From: Acidobacteriota bacterium
Lineage (GTDB): Bacteria; Acidobacteriota; Terriglobia; Terriglobales; Acidobacteriaceae
Assembly (NCBI GenBank): GCA_021802085.1
Contig: JAKAAZ010000236.1
Location: forward strand, 1-5,161
DNA length: 5,161 nt
Reading direction: 5' to 3'
Positions 1 through 5,161 of this stretch are shown here, piece after piece (the first letter of the stretch is position 1; each line of letters opens with the position of its first letter). The translations under genes were made by a program, and so were the position numbers. The notes beneath the pieces were generated by a model. That model was not told the DNA's origin. It worked only from the letters and a program-made list of their open reading frames with translations, and ran no database searches.

Positions 1-114
1 TTCAAAATTTCAAATATCTTTGGCTAGGGATTTCTGTTGTGTTTGCTTTGCGTTGATCGGCTGATCGTCTGCCCTGAACATGCTGAGAACTCGCCATGGT
101 GGATACTAGAACCT
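1..114. other. Noncoding region upstream of era
   Basis: No gene is visible here. The first 50 bases are AT-rich compared with the rest of the window, as promoter regions often are, but I find no hexamer pair with acceptable spacing. TTGATC at 53-58 resembles a -35, yet nothing like TATAAT lies 16-18 bp downstream. The era frame stays open back to a TTG at 37, but those 26 extra residues are not Era-like. Two GATC sites (55-58 and 63-66) are separated by 4 bp, probably by chance. Confidence 0.6.
98..103 (+). promoter_or_regulatory. Ribosome binding site of era
   Basis: GGTGGA ends 11 bases before the ATG at 115. It is a moderate Shine-Dalgarno match with slightly long spacing, and it supports ATG 115 over the upstream in-frame TTG at 37. 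The ATG at 96-98 overlaps this site but is in a different frame and leads only to a 77-codon frame. Confidence 0.5.
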
Positions 115-1224
115 ATGCCTCTTCGTTCTGGGTTCGCTTCCATTCTCGGCCGGCCAAATGCTGGCAAGTCCACGCTGGTGAACGCGCTGGTGGGCGAGAA
201 AGTCGCCATCGTGACGCGCAAGCCGCAGACCACGCGCAACCGGATCCACGGCGTGCTGGAAGTGGACGCGGTGAAGGGCAAGCATCCCGCCGCACAAATC
301 GTCTTCGTCGATACGCCGGGCGTGCATAAGCCGACCAACCTGCTCGACAAGCGCATGTTGCAGGAGGTCTACGGCGCGCTGGAGTCGCGCGATGTCGTGC
401 TGCATGTTGTGGATGTAACGCGACGCCTACGACTGCCCACAGCGAAGGCGAAGGTGACTGAAATTGACCTCGACGCGCCTGCCGGGCCGGCCATCGCAAC
501 ACCGTCGACCGAAACGGAACCCCGGTCGCAGCACAACCCGCTCGACAATGAAGATGCATTCATTCTGGAGATGGTCAAGAAGCTGGAGTGCCCGGTGTTT
601 CTTGTGCTGAACAAGATCGACGCCATTGACACGAAAGAATCGCTGCTGCCACTGATCGCGCAATTCAGCGCGCTGCATAATTATGCCGAGGTCATTCCCG
701 TCTCCGCGCGCGGCGGCGACGGCCTGGAGAAACTGGTATCCAAACTGGTCGAGTACATGCCGGAAGGGCGGCGGCATTTCCGCAAAGGCCAGTTCACCGA
801 TCAACCGGAGCGTTTTCTGGCGGCGGAAATCATTCGCGAAAAAATCCTGAATCTTACCGGCGAAGAAGTGCCGTACTCGAGCGCGGTGGTGATTGAACGG
901 TTCGAAGAAAGAAAGAAGCAAGCCGCGCAGCCCGGCAAGCCTAAACCCAAGCCCCTGACGCGCATCTCCGCGGCGATTTTCTGCGAGCGCTCTGGGCAGA
1001 AGGCCATTCTGATCGGCAAAGGCGGCTCGATGCTGAAACAGATTGGCATCGCCGCGCGCAAGGAGCTGGAATCTTTCCTGGGCGTGCAGGTGCATCTGGA
1101 ACTCTTCGTGAAAATTGCCGATGATTGGCGCGGTTCGAGCGCATTCCTCGATTCGCTCGACTGGCGCAATCAGTTAGAAAGCCTGGGGAAACATCAACAA
1201 CCTGAGGATTCAACGGACGAATAG
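115..1224 (+). CDS. era: GTPase Era, 16S rRNA-binding ribosome assembly factor
   Basis: Era is an essential GTPase that binds the 3' end of 16S rRNA through a C-terminal KH domain and helps 30S subunit maturation. The 369-residue product shows the whole set: P-loop GRPNAGKST (12-20), switch I QTTRNRI (38-44), DTPG (66-69), NKID (166-169) and SAR (197-199). The Era-typical linker follows (FLAAEIIREKIL at 234-245, PYSSAVVIERF at 253-263), then the KH core with IGKGG (300-304) and HLELFVK (327-333). ATG 115 is chosen because it places the P-loop about 12 residues from the start, as in the family. The protein is longer than E. coli Era (about 301 residues). The excess comes from about 39 extra residues between the G3 and G4 motifs (around 103-145), about 11 Lys/Pro-rich residues before the KH core (around 264-285), and a short polar tail. 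Both insertions keep the frame and the flanking motifs, so the gene looks functional. It converges on ntrX, 32 bp away. Confidence 0.95.
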   Translation: MPLRSGFASILGRPNAGKSTLVNALVGEKVAIVTRKPQTTRNRIHGVLEVDAVKGKHPAAQIVFVDTPGVHKPTNLLDKRMLQEVYGALESRDVVLHVVDVTRRLRLPTAKAKVTEIDLDAPAGPAIATPSTETEPRSQHNPLDNEDAFILEMVKKLECPVFLVLNKIDAIDTKESLLPLIAQFSALHNYAEVIPVSARGGDGLEKLVSKLVEYMPEGRRHFRKGQFTDQPERFLAAEIIREKILNLTGEEVPYSSAVVIERFEERKKQAAQPGKPKPKPLTRISAAIFCERSGQKAILIGKGGSMLKQIGIAARKELESFLGVQVHLELFVKIADDWRGSSAFLDSLDWRNQLESLGKHQQPEDSTDE

Positions 1225-1229
1225 CGCGG

Positions 1230-1245
1230 CGAGCGAAGAGGCTCG
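1230..1245. terminator. Small stem-loop after era (weak terminator candidate)
   Basis: CGAGC (1230-1234) and GCTCG (1241-1245) form a perfect 5-bp, GC-rich stem with a 6-base loop, starting 5 bases after the era stop codon. No U-tract follows on either strand, so it is not a classical intrinsic terminator. Its position between convergent genes is the main reason to record it. Confidence 0.3.
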
Positions 1246-1255
1246 ATGTCAGGCG

Positions 1256-1276
1256 TTCACGCTTCTTTCGCGTGAA
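1256..1276. terminator. Stem-loop over the ntrX stop codon (weak bidirectional terminator candidate)
   Basis: TTCACGC (1256-1262) and GCGTGAA (1270-1276) form a perfect 7-bp stem around a 7-base loop. It covers the ntrX stop codon and its last codons, and lies 31 bases past the era stop. Because the stem is symmetric it can form in transcripts from either side. No run of T follows it in either direction, so termination is uncertain; 3'-end protection is an alternative role. Confidence 0.35.
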
Positions 1277-2615
1277 TCCCCAGCGCTTTCATCTTGCGAT
1301 AGAGATGGCTGCGTTCCAGGCCCAGGATTTCCGCTGCTCGACTTACGTTGCCATGGCAATCTTCCAGTTTGCGCAGAATGTAGTCGCGCTCATAGGCCTC
1401 CCGCGCCTGCTGCAGAGTTGGAAACTCCTCGGCATGCCGCCCCGTACTGCGCGACACCAATACCGGCAGGTGTTTGCGTTCAATGCGCGCGATCTGAGGA
1501 TTCAGAATCAACACGCGCTCCAGCACATTCTTCAGTTCGCGCACATTGCCCGGCCAATGATGCAGTTGCAGCGCGGCCAAGGCATCGCCTGAAATTTCCA
1601 TTCGTGGCCTGCCATATTGCCGTCCAAATTCGCGCAATAACTCGGCAGCGAGCAGTGGGATATCCTCTTTCCGCTCGCGCAGGGGTGGAACGTAGAAAGG
1701 AATCACGTTCAGCCGATAAAAAAGATCTTCACGGAAATTTCCCTTGCCGATCTCTTCTTCGAGATTTTTATTCGTCGCGGCAATCAAGCGAACATCGACG
1801 CGAATCGCCTGGGCTGCCCCTACCGGAGTGAACTGCTGCTCATCAAGCGCGCGCAATACTTTGGCCTGAGTTTTCAGGCTCATGTCGCCGACTTCGTCCA
1901 GGAATAATGTGCCGCTATCGGCGCGCTCAAACGTGCCCCGTTTTTCCGCCGGGCCTCCCGGCAACGCGCCATGGCGGTATCCGAAGAGTTCCGTTTCGAT
2001 GTAGTCCTCTGGAATCGCGGCGCAGTTCAACTCGACGAAAACCCGGTCCGCGCGCGGGCTCTCCGCGTGCATCGCGCGCGCGATCACTTCCTTGCCGGTG
2101 CCGGACTCTCCATAAATCAAAACGCGGCCGTTGGTTGGCGCCATCAAGCGAATCTGCTGTCGCAGCGCCTTCACCGGGACACTCTCTCCGGTGACCCGCG
2201 CGCGCGCCGTCAACTGCTGCTGAAACTCCCTGTTTTCGACACGCAGGCGCCGCGCCTCAACCGCGTTTTTCAAAATGATGAGCGTGCGCTCCAGCGACAG
2301 AGGCTTCTCCAGGAAGTCATACGCGCCCAGCTTCGTTGCTCGCACGGCGGTTTCAATCGTGCCATGACCGGAGATGATGATGATTTCCGGTCCTGTAATT
2401 GCGTCCACGCGTCGCATCTCCTGCAGAACATCGAGACCGTCACGATCGGGCAGCCATATATCCAGCAGTACGGCGTCGAACAGCGCATCGCGGATCAGAT
2501 CGAGCCCCTCCGCCGCGGTACCCGCCGTAGTGACCGCGTAGCCCTCTTCGGCCAGAATCACTTCCAGCGTGCTCCGGATATCCGGTTCATCATCGACCAC
2601 GAGGATGTGGTTCAT
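1257..2615 (-). CDS. ntrX: NtrX-like response regulator of the NtrC class (REC, AAA+, Fis HTH), GAFTGA loop degenerate
   Basis: This 452-residue DNA-binding regulator is the probable phosphorylation target of the adjacent kinase NtrY. The receiver domain (about 1-120) has acidic residues Asp8 and Asp9, phospho-acceptor Asp52, Ser82 and Lys104. The AAA+ domain (about 141-370) has Walker A GESGTGKE (169-176), Walker B GTLFLDE (235-241), sensor I ATN (280-282), candidate arginine fingers Arg295 and Arg301, and sensor II WPGNVREL (354-361). A Fis-type helix-turn-helix (about 408-446, with NVSRAAEILGLERSHLYRKM) ends the protein. Length and order are normal for the class. The sigma-54-contacting GAFTGA hexapeptide reads GALPGG (216-221), so classical sigma-54 activation is doubtful. 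The ATG lies in the ATGA overlap with the ntrY stop and has no clear Shine-Dalgarno sequence, which points to translational coupling. The name ntrX rests on the partner kinase; another NtrC-family regulator is the alternative. Confidence 0.88.
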   Translation of the reverse strand: MNHILVVDDEPDIRSTLEVILAEEGYAVTTAGTAAEGLDLIRDALFDAVLLDIWLPDRDGLDVLQEMRRVDAITGPEIIIISGHGTIETAVRATKLGAYDFLEKPLSLERTLIILKNAVEARRLRVENREFQQQLTARARVTGESVPVKALRQQIRLMAPTNGRVLIYGESGTGKEVIARAMHAESPRADRVFVELNCAAIPEDYIETELFGYRHGALPGGPAEKRGTFERADSGTLFLDEVGDMSLKTQAKVLRALDEQQFTPVGAAQAIRVDVRLIAATNKNLEEEIGKGNFREDLFYRLNVIPFYVPPLRERKEDIPLLAAELLREFGRQYGRPRMEISGDALAALQLHHWPGNVRELKNVLERVLILNPQIARIERKHLPVLVSRSTGRHAEEFPTLQQAREAYERDYILRKLEDCHGNVSRAAEILGLERSHLYRKMKALGIHAKEA

Positions 2616-4885
2616 CGGACGATCACGCCGGATGAGAGCGACATTTCCTGCCCCATTATTGTGGAGTCGGCTAGCGGAATCTCGACGATAAAGCGCGCGC
2701 CCGTGGGAGTGTTTTTTTCGACCCGAATGTTGCCCTGATGCTCCTGGACGATCTTCGCCGCAATGGAAAGTCCCAGTCCAGTACCTCGGCGGCGAGTAGA
2801 GAAAAATGGCAGAAAGAGCCGCTCACGTATTTCGTCCGTAATGCCATGCCCGGTATCTGCAATTACGATCTCCGCCATGGTCTGGGCTTCATTCCATCCC
2901 GTCTGCACCGTGAGTATGCGCAAGAGGCTCGCATGCATCGCCTCCTCTGCATTGTCGATTAGATTGCTGAAGGCCCGCTTCAAAGCCTCCGCGTCCGCCA
3001 TCACAGGGGGTAGCTGGGTCGCAAGATGCAGCCGCACATCGATTCCTTCCAGGCGACCCGCGAACAGCGTCAGCGTAGTTTCTACCACCCGATTCAAATC
3101 CACCGGCTTGCGGTTGGCGGCGGGGAAGTCTGCCAGCGCTGCAAACTGATCGACAAGTTGCCGCAGCGTCTCTACTGAAGAGCGAATCACTTCGGTTGCG
3201 CTGCGCAGAACCTGCGAGGAATCATCCGTAAGGCCTCGATCGAGATGACGTTCAATGCGTTCGGCGGACAACGAAATGGGAGTGAGAGGATTTTTGATCT
3301 CATGGGCGACACGTTGTGCGACTTCTTTCCACGCCATTTGCTTCTGCGCGCGCAGCACATCGGTCACATTGTCCATGACCACGAGATGCCCATGAACGGA
3401 CCCTCGCAACTGGGTCACAGTGAAGATTAAATGCAACGGACCGTTGGAGCTTTGCGCTTCAATCTCAGTCGACACTGCAGGCAAGCGGCGGCTGCGGCGC
3501 ACAACGCGCGCAATTTCTGCGGCGGACTCAGCTGGGAACAGAGCCTGAATGTGCAGGCCTTCGATCGACAATTCTCCCCGGGGATCGAACATATCGCAAA
3601 AAGCCCGGTTAGCCTGCAGAATTTTCAGGTCGTTGTCCAGCGTGGCCACGCCACTGGGAATAGTCTCCAGTACGGTTTCCAGTTCCCGACGCCGCTCATC
3701 GATACCAGCGTTGGCCGCCGAAAGCTGCCGCGTGGAAGCTTCCAGTTGGGTCCGACTGTTCTCCAGGTCGGTTGCCATGTGATTGAAGGAACGCACCAGT
3801 TCTCCCAGTTCACCAGCCGCTGCGATATCGACGCGCGATCCATAATTCCCGGATGCCATGGCATCCATCGCGTCGGCAAGCGCTTCCACCGGTTGCGTGA
3901 CCTGCTTGGAGAGAAACAGGGCTAGCCAGCTGCTGATAAACAACGTAAGCCCGGTCAGCAAAAGCACCACCAACAGGTACGTTTGCCGGACTCGCCTGCG
4001 AGCACCGAGCAGCGCCCAATACCGCTGGGCGCCACTCTCGATGTCACGAACCGCCAGAGCAATATCGGGCGGCAACGGCAAACCCACCACCACGATCATG
4101 CCCTTTCCTGAAGATGCATCGCCAACCGTATATGCCGTCGAACCGATCCGCAACACGGGGTCATCCGTGCGGTCGGCCGCTCGAAGGATTTCATCGGTCA
4201 GCGAAATTCCTGCCGGCATCGACTCCGCTTCTTCGCTCGATTGAATGCTGGAGAGCAAGCTTACCGGCCCGACCACACCCGGAAGCTGATACCGCGTGAT
4301 CGCTTTGCCATCGCGGTATACCACGACAAACCCGCCCTGGAGCGTGACTTTGTGCCGGCGAAGAATATCCAGTAAAGGCCGTTGTCCCTTCGGCAGATCC
4401 GCAGCGAGAAGTTTGGGCGAGTTCGCCAGAGACTCCGCCTCCGCCCGAGCATTGGCCGCAGCGTAGCGGGACATCTCCATCGCCACCTGCATGGACTCAT
4501 CGCGCAACTGTACAACAGGTTGCGAAAACCATCGGTCGATGGAACGATTCATCAACAAATAGTTGAAGAACAGCATGAAGAATGCTGGCGCTACCGACAG
4601 CAGCAACGCACCTAACAGCATTCGAGTGCGCAGCCGCGAACCTAGCACCCTGCTTTGCCCACTGGCGTACAGCTTCAGGATGTTCCGCAGCAGAAGGACA
4701 ACCAGCGTCAGGAATAAAAGAAAGCTGAGCCCGGAAAGTGCAGTGAAAAGCAAGATCGAGCCATTATTATCCGGCGATAGAAATTTGAGGTTAAAAGCAT
4801 TTTCCGCCACCAGTAAAAGCAGAATCAGCAGGGCAAGCGAACCCAATATCACGACGGCCGTTCGTCGACTGCTGGCTGTTCCCAT
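2612..4885 (-). CDS. ntrY: NtrY-like sensor histidine kinase, membrane-bound (HAMP, PAS, HisKA, HATPase)
   Basis: This 757-residue kinase should autophosphorylate on a histidine and pass the phosphate to NtrX. Hydrophobic segments lie at about 9-27, 43-66, 88-112 and 302-326. The Arg/Lys-rich loop between the second and third should be cytoplasmic, leaving about 113-301 outside the membrane as the sensor region, as in NtrY proteins. Then come a HAMP domain (about 326-378, with GELGELVRSFNHM at 359-371 region), a probable coiled coil (about 371-405), a PAS domain (about 402-510), the H-box AHEIKNPLTPI with His528, the N-box NLIDNAEEAM (641-650), the G1 box DTGHGI (677-682), the F-box FLPFF (691-695) and the G2 box GTGLGL (701-706). 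All catalytic boxes are intact. About 20 polar residues follow the last HATPase strand. ATG 4885 is supported by GGAGAGAG nine bases upstream and a hydrophobic segment starting near residue 9. It is first in the operon and overlaps ntrX by 4 bp. The signal it senses cannot be read from sequence. Confidence 0.9.
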   Translation of the reverse strand: MGTASSRRTAVVILGSLALLILLLLVAENAFNLKFLSPDNNGSILLFTALSGLSFLLFLTLVVLLLRNILKLYASGQSRVLGSRLRTRMLLGALLLSVAPAFFMLFFNYLLMNRSIDRWFSQPVVQLRDESMQVAMEMSRYAAANARAEAESLANSPKLLAADLPKGQRPLLDILRRHKVTLQGGFVVVYRDGKAITRYQLPGVVGPVSLLSSIQSSEEAESMPAGISLTDEILRAADRTDDPVLRIGSTAYTVGDASSGKGMIVVVGLPLPPDIALAVRDIESGAQRYWALLGARRRVRQTYLLVVLLLTGLTLFISSWLALFLSKQVTQPVEALADAMDAMASGNYGSRVDIAAAGELGELVRSFNHMATDLENSRTQLEASTRQLSAANAGIDERRRELETVLETIPSGVATLDNDLKILQANRAFCDMFDPRGELSIEGLHIQALFPAESAAEIARVVRRSRRLPAVSTEIEAQSSNGPLHLIFTVTQLRGSVHGHLVVMDNVTDVLRAQKQMAWKEVAQRVAHEIKNPLTPISLSAERIERHLDRGLTDDSSQVLRSATEVIRSSVETLRQLVDQFAALADFPAANRKPVDLNRVVETTLTLFAGRLEGIDVRLHLATQLPPVMADAEALKRAFSNLIDNAEEAMHASLLRILTVQTGWNEAQTMAEIVIADTGHGITDEIRERLFLPFFSTRRRGTGLGLSIAAKIVQEHQGNIRVEKNTPTGARFIVEIPLADSTIMGQEMSLSSGVIVR
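2711..2717 (-). other. In-phase A AAA AAC slippery heptamer near the 3' end of ntrY
   Basis: A run of seven A on the coding strand (2718-2712) followed by C reads, in the ntrY frame, GAA AAA AAC (Glu723-Lys724-Asn725). This gives a -1 slippery heptamer of the X XXY YYZ type in the correct phase. The -1 frame after it has no stop for 32 codons and enters ntrX at its ATG. AGGG and AGGAG lie roughly 14 and 22 bases upstream, near where stimulatory Shine-Dalgarno-like sequences sit in known bacterial sites, but no strong downstream stem-loop is evident. Use of the site is speculative. Confidence 0.25.
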
Positions 4886-4894
4886 CTCGGTTCG

Positions 4895-4902
4895 CTCTCT
4901 CC
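4895..4902 (-). promoter_or_regulatory. Ribosome binding site of ntrY
   Basis: GGAGAGAG on the minus strand ends nine bases before the ATG at 4885. It is a good purine-rich Shine-Dalgarno sequence and fixes the ntrY start. Confidence 0.7.
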
Positions 4903-4907
4903 AAGTG

Positions 4908-4936
4908 ATTATAGGAGCGGAGATGGATCGCGCGAT
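4908..4936 (-). promoter_or_regulatory. Candidate ntrYX promoter
   Basis: A perfect TATAAT (4913-4908 on the minus strand) lies 22 bases before the ntrY start codon. The leader would be very short, about 16 bases, with the Shine-Dalgarno sequence at or next to its 5' end. No TTGACA-like -35 is found with 16-18 bp spacing. At 17 bp the hexamer is ATCGCG (4936-4931), half of a 10-bp palindrome. This would fit an activator-dependent or alternative-sigma promoter, or the TATAAT may be fortuitous. Confidence 0.4.
4927..4936. promoter_or_regulatory. Perfect 10-bp palindrome ATCGCGCGAT, possible operator
   Basis: ATCGCGCGAT is its own reverse complement and sits where the -35 of the candidate ntrYX promoter would be. 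A dimeric regulator bound there would contact or compete with RNA polymerase. NtrX autoregulation is one possibility. The palindrome does not extend further (4926 and 4937 are both G), so it is short for an operator. Confidence 0.3.
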
Positions 4937-5008
4937 GCCTTTTTCAGTTGGGGCGCTTCCGCCTGTTTACCTAAGGGCTAACAGCAACCGCACCCTACTG
5001 CCAGTTCG

Positions 5009-5065
5009 CCAATCCGCCTTAACTTACACCCAACCCCTGGCACATGATCGCGACCGCCGGATTGG
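5009..5065. repeat. Inverted repeat CCAATCCG / CGGATTGG in the divergent intergenic region
   Basis: CCAATCCG (5009-5016) and CGGATTGG (5058-5065) are exact 8-bp reverse complements separated by 41 bp. The right arm ends 4 bp before the TATACT element of the plus-strand candidate promoter. The spacing is long for a hairpin but compatible with two regulator half-sites or two binding sites. An 8-bp pair could also occur by chance in 213 bp. Confidence 0.3.
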
Positions 5066-5075
5066 GGAATATACT
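5047..5075 (+). promoter_or_regulatory. Candidate promoter of the partial plus-strand gene
   Basis: TATACT (5070-5075) matches the -10 consensus at five of six positions and lies 23 bases before the ATG at 5099, giving a leader of about 17 bases. At 17 bp spacing the upstream hexamer is ATCGCG (5047-5052). It is not TTGACA-like, but is identical in sequence and spacing to the hexamer of the opposing ntrYX candidate. Confidence 0.35.
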
Positions 5076-5088
5076 GACTGATATCTTC

Positions 5089-5092
5089 AGGA
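5089..5092 (+). promoter_or_regulatory. Ribosome binding site of the partial gene
   Basis: AGGA ends six bases before the ATG at 5099, followed by an A-rich spacer. Sequence and spacing are near ideal and are the main support for a real gene start here. Confidence 0.55.
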
Positions 5093-5098
5093 AAAGCC

Positions 5099-5161
5099 AT
5101 GGAAGCGATCGATCCAAACCATATATCCAGCATATCTAGCATTGTCCGGCGCGCCATTTTG
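5099..5161 (+). CDS. Start of an unidentified protein gene, cut by the window edge
   Basis: An ATG at 5099 opens a frame of 21 codons with no stop before the window ends. It begins MEAIDPNHISSISS and continues with IVRRAIL. A good ribosome binding site and a TATACT element stand upstream. The visible N-terminus has no signal peptide or membrane segment: it is mixed polar and hydrophobic, with a short ISSISSI repetition. That is too little to recognise a family, so no function is given. It is divergent from ntrYX and could share its control region. Confidence 0.5.
   Translation, partial: MEAIDPNHISSISSIVRRAIL

Noticed and set aside
53..81. Possible era promoter with TTGATC as -35
   Set aside because: The hexamer 17 bp downstream (GAACAT) matches the -10 consensus at only three of six positions.
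37..114. N-terminal extension of Era from a TTG at 37
   Set aside because: The 26 added residues (Cys and Trp rich) are unlike any Era N-terminus, the start codon is poor, and ATG 115 has a nearby GGTGGA and the usual distance to the P-loop.
427..1095. 222-codon minus-strand open frame opposite era
   Set aside because: It lies wholly antisense to a clear era gene, its composition (rich in Arg, His, Phe, Leu) is that of a codon shadow, and no domain is recognisable.
1971..2738. 255-codon plus-strand open frame opposite ntrX
   Set aside because: Long only because the GC-rich ntrX codons lack antisense stops; the translation shows no motif and the opposite strand has an intact three-domain regulator.
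4970..4976. Short dyad CCTAAGG in the intergenic region
   Set aside because: Only 3 bp per arm, with no partner site or promoter element at a sensible distance; expected by chance.
5038..5052. Possible sigma-54 promoter starting with TGGCAC
   Set aside because: The -24 half looks good, but the -12 GC is not at the required distance: the bases there read CG, and the nearest GC is one base too close.
4563..5081. 172-codon plus-strand open frame spanning the ntrY start and intergenic region
   Set aside because: It overlaps the ntrY start, its promoter candidate and ribosome site in antisense, is Ser/Arg rich without a recognisable domain, and has no good ribosome site.

Overview
The window holds three complete genes and the start of a fourth. 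An era GTPase gene lies on the plus strand (115-1224). Convergent to it on the minus strand is a two-gene operon, ntrY then ntrX, encoding a membrane sensor histidine kinase (4885-2612) and an NtrC-class response regulator (2615-1257). The kinase stop and regulator start overlap by 4 bp. At the right edge a plus-strand reading frame begins at 5099 with a good ribosome binding site and runs off the window, so 4886-5098 is a divergent intergenic region.

The organism is a Gram-negative-type bacterium of moderately high G+C. NtrYX, an Era with inserted segments, and the regulator's unusual 'GALPGG' loop make Acidobacteriota my best guess, but this is an inference from memory of the protein families and not a search result.

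Layout: 1-114 is the era upstream region, with no gene and no clear promoter. 115-1224 is era. 1225-1256 is a 32-bp convergent gap with two small stem-loops in or beside it. 1257-4885 is the ntrYX operon. 4886-5098 is the divergent control region, with a candidate promoter for each side. 5099-5161 is the partial gene. Era is a housekeeping factor for 16S rRNA and 30S maturation. NtrY would sense a signal through an extracytoplasmic domain and phosphorylate NtrX on Asp52.

This is mostly an ordinary chromosomal region and I see no defence system, mobile element or CRISPR array. Three points deserve a second look. The regulator keeps all its ATPase motifs but has lost the sigma-54-contacting GAFTGA sequence. 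An in-phase A AAA AAC heptamer near the end of ntrY is followed by an open -1 frame that leads straight into ntrX, so a kinase-regulator fusion is formally possible. The two divergent candidate promoters carry the same hexamer, ATCGCG, exactly 17 bp upstream of their -10 elements, in place of a normal -35.
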